Source of the DNA: Actinomycetes bacterium
GTDB taxonomy: Bacteria > Actinomycetota > Acidimicrobiia > Acidimicrobiales > Ilumatobacteraceae
DNA: 64,000 bases
NCBI GenBank assembly: GCA_014190235.1
Contig: BJGC01000009.1
Span: forward strand, 1-64,000
Reading direction: 5' to 3'
Shown one piece after another: positions 34,496 to 43,613 of the stretch; position 1 is the stretch's first letter; each line of letters starts with the position of its first letter. The position numbers and the translations under genes were made by a program. The notes under the pieces were generated by a model. It had not been told where the DNA came from and searched no databases. It saw only the letters and a list, made by a program, of their open reading frames with translations.

Positions 34496-35140
34496 ATGTC
34501 GCTATCTCCACCGAGTGAGTCATCTCGTACTCAACCCGCACAATCCGCCCAGAGCAGCCTTGCATTTGCAGATATTTTCGGCTCCAAATTGTTTGCTGTC
34601 ATTGACTTTGAAACAACTGGACTGAACCCTGCCACCGACAGAATTTTACAGATGGCTGCCGTGGTCGTTGACATCACCGGACATGTCATCGATTCCTTTG
34701 ACACCATTGTCAAACCCGAACAACCCAGCGAATACACACATGGAGCAGAACATGTTCACGGCATCAGCACAGACGACGTTGACGCTGGGATGCCGCTCGG
34801 ATTAGCAATGCGTCGTCTACAAGACATCAGTCAAAACGCTTTATTTACAGCCCACAACGCGCGCTTTGACCTCGGATTTTTACATGCTGAGTTAGCGCGC
34901 GTCGGACAATCCTGGAGCATCGATCAGTACGTCGACACACTTTTTTTATCTCGCAGCCTTGACCCCAATAAAGAGCATTCTCACACTCTCACGCACCTCA
35001 TCGACAAGTACGGAATCAAACGAGACGCGGCACACAACGCCCTTGCAGACGCCCAGGCAACGGCTCAGCTCCTCGCAGTACTGGTTGCGCAGGCACGCCA
35101 ACAACAGTCTCAATCGGCTAGTTCAGACACGTCCGAATAG
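34496..35140 (+). CDS. DnaQ-type 3'-5' exonuclease (DEDDh)
   Basis: A 214-residue exonuclease resembling the DNA polymerase III epsilon subunit. Motif I IDFETTGLNP, motif II HNARFDLGFL and motif III RDAAHNALADAQAT hold the DEDDh acidic residues and His. A Ser/Gln-rich N-terminus of 25 residues precedes it. TAGTCT (34484-34489) ends 6 nt before the ATG. Its last 31 bp overlap the 3' end of the convergent pafC. It may proofread or act in repair. Confidence 0.88.
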   Translation: MSLSPPSESSRTQPAQSAQSSLAFADIFGSKLFAVIDFETTGLNPATDRILQMAAVVVDITGHVIDSFDTIVKPEQPSEYTHGAEHVHGISTDDVDAGMPLGLAMRRLQDISQNALFTAHNARFDLGFLHAELARVGQSWSIDQYVDTLFLSRSLDPNKEHSHTLTHLIDKYGIKRDAAHNALADAQATAQLLAVLVAQARQQQSQSASSDTSE

Positions 35141-36099
35141 CGACGCAACACCGTTTGCGCTGTGCGCTGTGCGATGTCGATAAATTCAATCGGCTCAGTG
35201 ATCACAAAATTTCCACCTGCGCGCAAGGCCAGGCGACCAAGCCAATGCGCACTATTGACCACTATCGAAATATCAAACGAGTCGTCGTCGTTCTCCTGCA
35301 CATCACGGCATGGATACGTTTCAACCACCCACGCTGCGGCTGCCTTTACATGCGCGCGTACAACCGGAAGTGTTCCGTCGTCCGGAAACCAGCTCGGGGT
35401 CGTTGCTGTTGCCGCAACAATGTTCACTACTTGGCCTGTCGCACGCACCTCTTGAATGCGGTCAATGCGAAATATGCGCGACTCATTGCTCAAATCATCA
35501 TCAGCCGTTGTGTACCAGTGCCCAGCATCACCAAATACCGTTCGCGGAGTTATCGTTCGCTTTGTCGAAATATCTTTGCTAGGAGACAAGTATTCAATCT
35601 CTAGCTTTTCTCCTTTTTCGGCGGCTTCCCAAACAATGTCAAGATATGTTGCTTGCTCGGTTTCTACATCGACCACGTCTCCGCCCAGAAAATCACGGAG
35701 TTTTGCGATCGCAGACGCAAGTCTCTTGTCACGTTTCATGCCCGGCAATTGAGCAGCTGCATCTGCCAAAACGCTGAGTCCAAAAATCTCAACATATGTC
35801 AGTTCAAGAACACGATCAAAGGATTGTGATGGATGCGCTTCAACACTTCCGTCTTCGAATACGACAACACCAATCATGTCGCCGCCACAATAGGGCGGTA
35901 CTCCGCACACCATTGCAGTACTCAGATCTTCAAGAACTTCTTCTTTTGTGAGTCCAAACTGTTGTGCAATTTCTTCAACGGTTGAGCCGCCACGCTCCAT
36001 GACCCATGGCATGATGTGCAGCGCATTCTGCACGCGCACTTTTGCCGACCTTGGACCACGCTTTCCGATACGCCGTCTCCAACTGTTGCGCCCCCTCAT
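35110..36099 (-). CDS. pafC: PafC-like WYL-domain transcription regulator
   Basis: A 329-residue regulator with an N-terminal winged-helix-like segment (RVQNALHIMPWVMERGG and TVEEIAQQFGLTKEEVLEDLS) and a WYL domain in the middle (EIEYLSPSKDIS, VFGDAGHWYTTADD, FRIDRIQEVRATG). PafB and PafC together activate the LexA-independent DNA damage response in mycobacteria. Its start overlaps the pafB stop (TGATG), so expression is coupled. Confidence 0.88.
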   Translation of the reverse strand: MRGRNSWRRRIGKRGPRSAKVRVQNALHIMPWVMERGGSTVEEIAQQFGLTKEEVLEDLSTAMVCGVPPYCGGDMIGVVVFEDGSVEAHPSQSFDRVLELTYVEIFGLSVLADAAAQLPGMKRDKRLASAIAKLRDFLGGDVVDVETEQATYLDIVWEAAEKGEKLEIEYLSPSKDISTKRTITPRTVFGDAGHWYTTADDDLSNESRIFRIDRIQEVRATGQVVNIVAATATTPSWFPDDGTLPVVRAHVKAAAAWVVETYPCRDVQENDDDSFDISIVVNSAHWLGRLALRAGGNFVITEPIEFIDIAQRTAQTVLRRYSDVSELAD

Positions 36100-37049
36100 C
36101 AGATACCTGACGCAACTTCGTTGAGCCAACCAATGACTTCTTGTCGAACATTGGGTGGCGAGAGAACTTCTGCGCGATCAACCATGGCAAATAGCCAAGC
36201 CCTAAATGCGACTCGGTTAGCGCAAGACACACGAACATCGATATCGCCATTTTCGTGCGTCAAAATAACTCCGGATTGGCCAAGTTCTCGCGCAACTGTG
36301 AGAGCCAGTACTTTGTCAATGCGCACTACTGCCTGCTCGTCTGCGCCATCAAATAATTTGGCATCAGCAGGCATTGCGTCAGCAAGTTTGTAATCCGCTC
36401 GACGCACGAAGGCTTGTTGTGTTGCCCCAATCACGACGTCGCCTTGGATACGGTCAACTCGGAACACGACTTCTTCTTTGCGTGATAGATCGTATGCGCC
36501 CAAGTACCAATAGCCATCCCGGGAAAGCAATCCGTACGGATGCACAGTGCGATCCTTGGCGTTGTATCGCATCGACACAACACGGCACTCATTCGTGGCT
36601 CGCCACAGTTCGGGCAGTACCAGAGAGCCAGATTCAAGATGCATTGTTCCAAAGCCAACATGATCGTCAATCACGCCGCCCAGTCGCACTACCGCACGAC
36701 GTCCCCACTCGGTATCAATCTGCACCATTGCAGCGGCTTCTTGTAAGGCCTTGATTTCGTCGACGGTGAGTTGCGACGCCAACGTGCCGTATCCCTTTTT
36801 ATTGAGAAAATACGCCGTCTTGCCGGCGGCATCACCACGCAGCACGATATTTGAAATTGGAACGCCCATCTCGCGCAATGCCGCCTTGTCGCGCTCAAAT
36901 GATGTGCGACGACCTTCGTCGGAGGATCCGTATTCAGCACCCATCTGGTCCATGATCTGCTCAAGCGTCTGAGGCTGAGCGTTGTTGCCAAGCAACGCCA
37001 AAAGATTGAGCATGCGCTCTGCTGGATCGTGTTGCTTTGGCTTAGGCAT
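36099..37049 (-). CDS. pafB: PafB-like WYL-domain transcription regulator
   Basis: A 316-residue HTH-WYL regulator. RMLNLLALLGNNAQPQTLEQI is the winged helix; SMRYNAKDRTVHPYGLLSRDGYWYLGAYD and VFRVDRIQ form the WYL domain. TATCCT (37058-37063) ends 8 nt before the ATG. First gene of pafBC; in mycobacteria these two proteins drive damage-response genes such as recA and imuA-type genes, so a link to the SOS cluster at 17-23 kb is plausible but unproven. Confidence 0.88.
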   Translation of the reverse strand: MPKPKQHDPAERMLNLLALLGNNAQPQTLEQIMDQMGAEYGSSDEGRRTSFERDKAALREMGVPISNIVLRGDAAGKTAYFLNKKGYGTLASQLTVDEIKALQEAAAMVQIDTEWGRRAVVRLGGVIDDHVGFGTMHLESGSLVLPELWRATNECRVVSMRYNAKDRTVHPYGLLSRDGYWYLGAYDLSRKEEVVFRVDRIQGDVVIGATQQAFVRRADYKLADAMPADAKLFDGADEQAVVRIDKVLALTVARELGQSGVILTHENGDIDVRVSCANRVAFRAWLFAMVDRAEVLSPPNVRQEVIGWLNEVASGI

Positions 37050-37068
37050 TACTGTGCAGGATAGACGC

Positions 37069-37476
37069 TTATACGCGCCCTTGTGCGATGTGCTGATCGA
37101 TCACTTGGCGCACCATAGCGATGACTTCTTCTGCTGTCGAACCAGGCGTAATGACTCCTGCTACTCCAGCCTCAAGCAACTTAGCAACATCAGGCACAGG
37201 GATAATGCCACCAACAATCACCGGGATATCTGCCCCACGATCACGCAACTTCTGCACCACTCGCGGTGCAAGAGTCATGTGTGCCCCGGACAGCATGGAT
37301 AATCCAATTGCATCAACGTCTTCGTCTATTGCAGCCGCAGCCACTGTGTCAGGCGTCTGAAAAAGTCCGGTGTAGATCACTTCAAATCCGGCGTCACGCA
37401 ACATGCGCGCCACGACTTTGACTCCACGGTCATGCCCATCGAGTCCGACTTTTGCCACCAAAATACGTTGTGCCAT
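37069..37476 (-). CDS. B12-dependent acyl-CoA mutase, small cobalamin-binding subunit
   Basis: A 135-residue cobalamin-binding subunit. VGLDGHDRG holds the DxHxxG motif whose His ligates cobalt; LSMLSGAH and VGGIIP complete the site. Size and sequence match the small subunit of heteromeric isobutyryl-CoA mutase (IcmB) as I recall it. It has a Shine-Dalgarno (AGGGAGA). The large subunit is at 39111 with pgi in between. Confidence 0.9.
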   Translation of the reverse strand: MAQRILVAKVGLDGHDRGVKVVARMLRDAGFEVIYTGLFQTPDTVAAAAIDEDVDAIGLSMLSGAHMTLAPRVVQKLRDRGADIPVIVGGIIPVPDVAKLLEAGVAGVITPGSTAEEVIAMVRQVIDQHIAQGRV

Positions 37477-37532
37477 TGATATCTCCCTCTCATTAGTCTG
37501 CCACCCGTGTTGGCATCCTGCTACTCATCGAG

Positions 37533-39110
37533 CTAGTCCTGTTGGCGGTACCAGTCAGCCAGCATCGATGTACTCGAGTCAGTGTGGGCGGTTTTGTTCC
37601 CCGTCAACACTGGCTCAATCTTGACGGTCAATTCTTTGCCCAACTCGACTCCCCATTGATCAAAACTATTGATCTTCCAGATCCACCCCTGCACCGCGGC
37701 ACTATGTTCATAAAAAGCGATCAGTTGCCCCATCGTAAACGCATTCAGCGCCGGAATAACAATGCATGAACTCGGCTTATTGCCCACGAAAGTGCGATGT
37801 GCGACAAGAGATTCTGGCACTCCGTCGGCACGAACTTCTTGTGCGGTCTTGCCAAACGCAAGTGCTGCTGACTGAGCGAGCATGCTGGCAAACATTGTTC
37901 GCTGTCCACTCTCATCGTTTTGTGATGTTCGTTTTACTCCGATGAAATCTGTACAGATCTCATTTGTTCCTTGATGCATCATCTGAAAAAAAGAATGCTG
38001 TGCAGCTGGGCCTACGTCTCCCCACACCACCGGAGATGTTGCATACGTCACCTCGCGCCCGTCGACAGTGATGCTCTTGCCATTGCTTTCGGTGAGCAAC
38101 TGTTGCAAAAATGCCGGGAAACGACGCAAACCATGGCAGTACGGAATCACTGCGAGTGATGTTGACTGTCGCATCGAACTGTTCCAGACCCCAAGAAGAG
38201 CATGCAGCACGGGTGCATTTTGAGCAAGAGGTGTCGTGAGTACATGCTGATCAGTGGCGGACATACCGCGCAAGAATTCTCTAAAGATGTCTCCACCACA
38301 AGAAACAATTGTCGGAAATCCAATCACAGAACTCACCGAGAAACGGCCACCAGTCCAGTCAAAGAACTCCAAAATACGATCGCTCGAGATTCCCCAGTCG
38401 GCCGCAACTTTTGGCGCTGCTGTGGTTGCAACAAAATGGTCGCGCACTGCCTCTGCACCAAGCGCAACTGTTATCCACTCTCGTGCACGGCTGGCAATAT
38501 GCATTGTCTCTTGAGTTGTAAATGTTTTTGAAGCAACCACGAATAAGGTGGACTCTGGCGACAAATTGTTTCGTGCAAGAACAAGATCTAATTGCGTGGG
38601 GTCAATACTGGAAATAAAATAACAGTCGGGTCCGTTATGCCATGCCTCGAGCGCATCGGCAACAACCACATTGCCCAAGTCAGAACCACCAATACCGATG
38701 TTGACAATCGCTGTAAATGCGTGTCCCCCAAATCCAACGATTCGGCCAGCGCGTATTGCTTCTGCCAACTCGATGGCACGTTCTGTTTGTTCTTGCGCTG
38801 CCACAGTCATCGGAGAATTATCTTGTGACCGCATGAGCATGTGTCCAACCGAGCGATGTTCTGTGTTGTTAAGTTCTGCTCCGCTCATCATGCCTGCGAA
38901 GTGCTCTTGTACGCCTGCTTCGTGAGCGAGCCCGACTAAAGCATCTAACCCAGCACCCGAAAGAAGCTGTTTTGAGAAATCAAAAAATATGTCGTTACAG
39001 GGCAGTGAAAACTTTTGTCCACGCTCTGAATCGCTGGCAAATAACTGTCGCAGTGAGGCATCTGACTCGTCTTGGGCGATGCGTTCTACGACTTGCCATT
39101 GTCCTGCCAT
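37533..39110 (-). CDS. pgi: Glucose-6-phosphate isomerase
   Basis: Interconverts glucose-6-phosphate and fructose-6-phosphate. IVNIGIGGSDLGNVV is the family's phosphate-binding signature, SKTFTTQETM and SVSSVIGFP follow, and the C-terminus has WIWKINSFDQWGVELGKEL. Length 525 is typical. It starts immediately after the stop of the large mutase subunit, so it lies between the two mutase subunit genes in one operon. Confidence 0.95.
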   Translation of the reverse strand: MAGQWQVVERIAQDESDASLRQLFASDSERGQKFSLPCNDIFFDFSKQLLSGAGLDALVGLAHEAGVQEHFAGMMSGAELNNTEHRSVGHMLMRSQDNSPMTVAAQEQTERAIELAEAIRAGRIVGFGGHAFTAIVNIGIGGSDLGNVVVADALEAWHNGPDCYFISSIDPTQLDLVLARNNLSPESTLFVVASKTFTTQETMHIASRAREWITVALGAEAVRDHFVATTAAPKVAADWGISSDRILEFFDWTGGRFSVSSVIGFPTIVSCGGDIFREFLRGMSATDQHVLTTPLAQNAPVLHALLGVWNSSMRQSTSLAVIPYCHGLRRFPAFLQQLLTESNGKSITVDGREVTYATSPVVWGDVGPAAQHSFFQMMHQGTNEICTDFIGVKRTSQNDESGQRTMFASMLAQSAALAFGKTAQEVRADGVPESLVAHRTFVGNKPSSCIVIPALNAFTMGQLIAFYEHSAAVQGWIWKINSFDQWGVELGKELTVKIEPVLTGNKTAHTDSSTSMLADWYRQQD

Positions 39111-40754
39111 CTAGATTGTTGGAACTTCCACGTGTTTTCCGAACACCGACCCCAACGTATTCATGACCTCGCCAAGAGTTGCGTACACCGACACCGCATC
39201 AATGAGTGCTGGCATGACATTGAGTTCTGGATCGGCTGCAACCGTGCGCAAATAATCGAGGGCTTTTTGAACAGCATTGTCATCTCTTGACAACTTGACT
39301 GATTCAAGGCGTTTGTGTTGGCGAGCCTCATCTTCATTGGTGATTTGCAAAACGTCAATACTTGCTTCGTCATTGCCCTCAAGAAAACGCGTCACGCCCA
39401 CAACGGTGCGGTCGCCAGCGTTCAGCATCTTTTCTTGAATGTAGGCAGAGTCAGCAATGCGCCCCTGGAACCAGTTGTCTTCAATACCCTGAATAACTCC
39501 TTCGAGCATTGATCCAGCACCCAACGTATCAATCGTGGCAAAAATTGCTTCTGCTTGGCGCTCCATCTCGTCTGTCAAAGACTCAACAAACCACGAACCG
39601 CCAAGTGGGTCTGCCACATTTGTGACATTTGTTTCGTAGGCCAAAACTTGCTGCGTGCGCAACGCAATACGCGCCGCCTTCTCTGTTGGTAACGCAAGGG
39701 CTTCATCCATTGAGTTTGTGTGCAGACTTTGTGTGCCACCCAAGACCCCGGCCAATGCCTCGATTGCAGTTCGCACAATATTGACCTCTGGCTGCTGCGC
39801 GGTGAGAGAAACTCCGGCTGTCTGCGTATGGAAACGCAACTGCATCGAGCGCTCTGATGTTGCGCCATAGCGTTCTTTGGTCCAACGCGCCCAGATTCGT
39901 CGTGCTGCGCGATACTTGGCAATTTCTTCAAAGAAGTCAATATGTGCATTGAAGAAAAATGACAGGCGTGGCGCAAAAGCATCAATGGGCAACCCGGCTT
40001 GCATCGCAAGTTCAATATAGGCAAAACCATTGGCCAGCGTAAACGCCAGTTCTTCGGCAGCAGTCGCTCCCGCCTCACGAATGTGGTATCCAGAGATTGA
40101 AATTGAGTGCCAACGTGGCATTTCATTTGTCGCGAATGCGATCGTGTCCCGTACTAAGCGCATGCTGTGACGCGGAGGAAACACAAATTCTTTTTGTGCT
40201 TGGTATTCCTTCAAGATGTCGTTTTGAAGTGTTCCGCCCAATTTTGCGCGCGGGACTCCTGCTCGCTCAGCCTGAGCAATAAACATGGCAAAAATAACTG
40301 CGGCCGGAGAATTAATTGTCATTGATGTGGTGATCTCTGAAAGATCGATTCCGTCATACAGATCTTCCATGTCTGCCAAGGTGTCAATGGCAACACCACA
40401 TCGACCAACTTCGCCGTCGCTCATCTCATGATCAGAGTCGAGCCCAAGCAGAGTTGGCATATCAAAGGCAGTCGACAGGCCGTCACCACCAGCGCGAATG
40501 ATTTCTTTAAACCGCCAGTTCGTATCTTGGGCAGTGCCAAAGCCCGCGAACATACGCATTGTCCAAAGTTTGGAACGATACATCGAGGCGTATGGTCCGC
40601 GCGTGTACGGATACACACCAGGTTGTTCTGCATCATCTGGTCCGTACACCGGCTCGAGTGCAATTCCTGACATCGTGGTAAAGGGTTCGTCGCGAACCTT
40701 GCTCGCGGCAAACGCCGCTTCCCATTCTTTGCGTGGATTCATTTCTGCTGCCAT
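39111..40754 (-). CDS. B12-dependent acyl-CoA mutase large subunit, isobutyryl-CoA mutase-like
   Basis: A 547-residue TIM-barrel catalytic subunit of the methylmalonyl-CoA mutase family (YPYTRGPYASMY, SISISGYHIREAGATA, FFNAHIDFFEE). The substrate-determining pair differs from methylmalonyl-CoA mutase: WTMRMFAGF has Phe69 where that enzyme has Tyr, and LKEYQAQKEF has Gln187 where it has Arg. Phe/Gln is the pair in isobutyryl-CoA mutase IcmA, which interconverts isobutyryl- and n-butyryl-CoA; spacing of the two residues (118) is also identical. The cobalamin domain is on a separate subunit (37069). AAGGAA precedes the ATG at 40754. Confidence 0.88.
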   Translation of the reverse strand: MAAEMNPRKEWEAAFAASKVRDEPFTTMSGIALEPVYGPDDAEQPGVYPYTRGPYASMYRSKLWTMRMFAGFGTAQDTNWRFKEIIRAGGDGLSTAFDMPTLLGLDSDHEMSDGEVGRCGVAIDTLADMEDLYDGIDLSEITTSMTINSPAAVIFAMFIAQAERAGVPRAKLGGTLQNDILKEYQAQKEFVFPPRHSMRLVRDTIAFATNEMPRWHSISISGYHIREAGATAAEELAFTLANGFAYIELAMQAGLPIDAFAPRLSFFFNAHIDFFEEIAKYRAARRIWARWTKERYGATSERSMQLRFHTQTAGVSLTAQQPEVNIVRTAIEALAGVLGGTQSLHTNSMDEALALPTEKAARIALRTQQVLAYETNVTNVADPLGGSWFVESLTDEMERQAEAIFATIDTLGAGSMLEGVIQGIEDNWFQGRIADSAYIQEKMLNAGDRTVVGVTRFLEGNDEASIDVLQITNEDEARQHKRLESVKLSRDDNAVQKALDYLRTVAADPELNVMPALIDAVSVYATLGEVMNTLGSVFGKHVEVPTI

Positions 40755-40764
40755 CTGCGATTCC

Positions 40765-41376
40765 TTACTTTTTGCTGCGACCAAGAATCGCCCAAGCAGT
40801 TGGAGCAATTGCACCTGCAAGAAGCATCTTCAAAAGGTCACCGACAAGAAACGGAGTCACGCCATAAGCAATTGCGTTAGCGTCTCCGGTGGCAATTGGA
40901 ATATGCAAGTGATGCGCAAGCCATCCAGCACCAAAAACATAAATCACAACAGTGCCCATTGCCATCGCCGAAAAAGACGAGGCGTAATTGCGGTCCCCGC
41001 GCATCTCGGACAAATATCCGATTAGTGCTGCCGCCAGAATAAATCCGACAAGATATCCCATCGTTGATCCAGTTCCGGCTGACCACCCACCGTCACCGCC
41101 AGAATAAAACGGAAGTCCGATAAGCCCCATCGCCCAGTACACACCCTGCGACAGCGCACCACGTCGCCATCCCAACACGCTCCCGCTCACCAACACAGCA
41201 AATGTCTGTCCAGTAATAGGAACAGGCGTAAAGCCAAGATGAATCGTAATCTGTGCGGCCAATGCAGTGAACAGTGCAAAACCAACAACTAAGACGGCAT
41301 CACGGCCGATAGCGCGAGAACGAACGGTCGGTACTGCAAGTAGATCAACAAGAACTGCTGGAGAGGTGGTAGTCAT
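40765..41376 (-). CDS. bioY: Biotin transporter substrate-binding component
   Basis: The ECF-type biotin transporter S component, 203 residues, with about six TM helices. TPVPITGQTFAVLVSG and YWAMGLIGLPFYSGG... GYLVGFILAAALIGYL are BioY signatures. The start at 41376 follows TAGTCT by 7 nt; the longer frame has an unrelated N-terminus. It diverges from the DUF305 gene and precedes the mutase operon. No EcfA/EcfT genes are near. Confidence 0.92.
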   Translation of the reverse strand: MTTTSPAVLVDLLAVPTVRSRAIGRDAVLVVGFALFTALAAQITIHLGFTPVPITGQTFAVLVSGSVLGWRRGALSQGVYWAMGLIGLPFYSGGDGGWSAGTGSTMGYLVGFILAAALIGYLSEMRGDRNYASSFSAMAMGTVVIYVFGAGWLAHHLHIPIATGDANAIAYGVTPFLVGDLLKMLLAGAIAPTAWAILGRSKK

Positions 41377-41383
41377 GGGGTTC

Positions 41384-41396
41384 AGACTACTACCGT
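41384..41396. promoter_or_regulatory. Divergent leaderless promoter pair bioY / DUF305
   Basis: TAGTCT (41384-41389, minus) ends 7 nt before the bioY ATG; TACCGT (41391-41396, plus) ends 7 nt before the DUF305 ATG. The whole intergenic space is 27 bp, so the two promoters must overlap, with each -35 inside the other's gene. Confidence 0.65.
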
Positions 41397-41403
41397 TACA
41401 CGA

Positions 41404-42057
41404 ATGAATACAGAGTCCGATGCCATCCTGCTGCCGTGGTGGAAAAATCCTGCAAATATCCTTATTGGGGTCGTCGTAGTGGCAATTTTTCTTGGTTCTG
41501 TGGGCTATTCCGTCGGCAACCGTGCCGGACGCGTTCAGCATAATTCTGTCGATGTCGGCTTCTTGCAAGATATGCGTGTTCACCACGAACAAGCAGTCGC
41601 CATAGCCTCTGTGTATCTCGATATTTGGACAGACGGCAATGCGGTGGAGCGCACAATTGCCCGTGAAATTCAGTTTGACCAATCTTTTGAGTCAGGGCGA
41701 ATGGTGCAACTCTTGCGCATTTTTGGAGCATCCGAAGTCAACGAAACAGATCAGGCGATGACATGGATGAACGAAACACACGATGCGATGTCATCGATGC
41801 ATGATCCAGTGCCACTTGAGCGCATGCCGGGACTCGCCACTGACGAACAATTGCAAGAGTTGCGTAGAGCAAAGGGTGTCGAGGCCGACAAGTTATTTGC
41901 CCAACTGATGATTGCCCATCACAACGGTGGACTCGACATGGCGGAGTATGCAGTTGAGCACGGCAAAAATAATGAGGTGCTCGGCCTTGCGGCCGCAATG
42001 GTTGCCGCTCAAACAAGTGAACTCGCCGAACTCAATCGGATACTCTCATCCTTGTGA
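41404..42057 (+). CDS. DUF305 domain protein
   Basis: A 217-residue protein with one N-terminal TM anchor (about 20-38) and an exported ferritin-like helical domain. HHEQAVAIA and AHHNGGLDMA are the paired His motifs of DUF305, which binds metals in some members. It overlaps ppx by 4 bp (GTGA), so the two genes are co-transcribed. Function unknown. Confidence 0.88.
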   Translation: MNTESDAILLPWWKNPANILIGVVVVAIFLGSVGYSVGNRAGRVQHNSVDVGFLQDMRVHHEQAVAIASVYLDIWTDGNAVERTIAREIQFDQSFESGRMVQLLRIFGASEVNETDQAMTWMNETHDAMSSMHDPVPLERMPGLATDEQLQELRRAKGVEADKLFAQLMIAHHNGGLDMAEYAVEHGKNNEVLGLAAAMVAAQTSELAELNRILSSL

Positions 42058-43613
42058 CCGAGTCATCTGGCGTTATTGGCGCACTTGATATCGGAACAAA
42101 TAGTTTCCATCTCGTGATCGCACGCGCAACCCACTCGGGCTTCGAAGTGATTGCACGAGAAAAAGAAATGGTCCGACTTGGCGAAGGCTCTGGCGACATG
42201 AAACTGCTGAGCCCAGAAGCAATTGAACGTGGTGTCATTGCACTTCGCAACATGCGACGAATAGCAGATGTCCACGGAGCAGAACTGCGAGCTATCGCCA
42301 CAAGTGCCGTTCGAGAAGCCACAAACGCGGATGTCTTTATAAATCGGGCGCTCAAAGAAGCATCTATTGTTATTGAAGTTATCTCGGGAGTAGAAGAAGC
42401 TCGGCTCATCCACCTAGGCGTCATGCAAGCGATTCCACTCATGGATACTCGTTCAATTGTTATTGACATCGGTGGGGGCAGCACGGAGGTTGTCATTGCC
42501 GATGGACTGTCCCAGCATTTCGTTCGAAGTTTCAAACTCGGAGCAATTCGCTTAACAACTCGATTTTTTTCTTCAACTTCACTACACCCCTCTGCAACAT
42601 CTGCATGTCGCAAATTTCTCCATTCAACTCTGTCGCCATCACGCAAAGAGATCGTTCAGTTAGCACCCAAAATTGCCGTTGTTTCATCCGGAACGGCAGA
42701 AGCCCTTGCAAGCATGGTGAGAATTTTGCGGGATGAATCTGAGCCAAAATCAATGAACGGCTTCAAATTCACGATCAAAGAACTAGAGGTTGTCGTCGAT
42801 CTTCTGGCTCAATCTCCAACAGTTGAGATGCGTCGTCAGTTACGAGGTGTCGACGCCTCTCGCGCAGACATTATCTTGGCGGGTGCACTTATTTTGGACA
42901 CGATTGCCCATGAGTTTGAGTTGCAGAATTTTATTTTCAGTGATTTCGCTTTGCGGGAGGGAATTATTCTCGATACTTTGCAGCGAACAGAACACTTAGA
43001 CCATCAACATCTGCACCAGGTTTCATTAAACAGCGTTATGGGACTTGTTGAACGTTGCGATGACGACGTTGCGCACAGTAAAAACGTAGCGAGACTCGCG
43101 CTTGAACTCTATGATTCGCTCGAAAAGGAATACGATTTCAGTCCCGAGTGGCGGGTTCTTTTAGAAGCCGCATCCTTGCTCGCCAATGTCGGGCTCATTG
43201 TCTCGCACAGCAAACACCACCTGCACTCGTATTACGTCATCAGAAACTCAGATCTTGTCGGATTCACCGACCATGAAATCGAGCTCATTGCGTTGATCGC
43301 TCGCTATCACAGAAAAGGCCCACCAAAGCCGTCGCACAATGATTTTGCCAACCTTTCTGAGGCAGAACAGCAACTCATCATATTTTTGGCAGGCATCTTG
43401 CGCGTTGCTATTGGTCTTGATCGTTCACATGACGGACGAGTCACACGCCTTGACGTTGAGATCAAAAAAAGTTCAGTAGATATCACTGTCAACACTTCTA
43501 TGACTCAGATAGATGCACTCGAAATGAACTTATACGCAGCGCGCGAGCGTCAACAACTGCTCGAGACAGCACTTGGCGTACCCATCATGTTTGTGGCTGG
43601 CTCAGACGATTAA
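42054..43613 (+). CDS. Ppx/GppA-family exopolyphosphatase
   Basis: A 519-residue protein. GALDIGTNSFHLVIA and SIVIDIGGGSTEVVI are the ASKHA phosphate-binding motifs; the C-terminal HD-like region reads HSKNVARLALELYD and SHSKHHLHSYYVIRNSDLVGF, followed by RYHRKGPP, as in E. coli Ppx, though the usual LH(D/E) is LLANVG, so the metal site may be altered. It degrades polyphosphate or pppGpp. GTG start; convergent overlap with the next gene. Confidence 0.9.
   Translation: MTESSGVIGALDIGTNSFHLVIARATHSGFEVIAREKEMVRLGEGSGDMKLLSPEAIERGVIALRNMRRIADVHGAELRAIATSAVREATNADVFINRALKEASIVIEVISGVEEARLIHLGVMQAIPLMDTRSIVIDIGGGSTEVVIADGLSQHFVRSFKLGAIRLTTRFFSSTSLHPSATSACRKFLHSTLSPSRKEIVQLAPKIAVVSSGTAEALASMVRILRDESEPKSMNGFKFTIKELEVVVDLLAQSPTVEMRRQLRGVDASRADIILAGALILDTIAHEFELQNFIFSDFALREGIILDTLQRTEHLDHQHLHQVSLNSVMGLVERCDDDVAHSKNVARLALELYDSLEKEYDFSPEWRVLLEAASLLANVGLIVSHSKHHLHSYYVIRNSDLVGFTDHEIELIALIARYHRKGPPKPSHNDFANLSEAEQQLIIFLAGILRVAIGLDRSHDGRVTRLDVEIKKSSVDITVNTSMTQIDALEMNLYAARERQQLLETALGVPIMFVAGSDD

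Noticed and set aside
35798-35806. Partial SOS box-like sequence inside pafC
   Set aside because: Within a coding region and incomplete palindrome.
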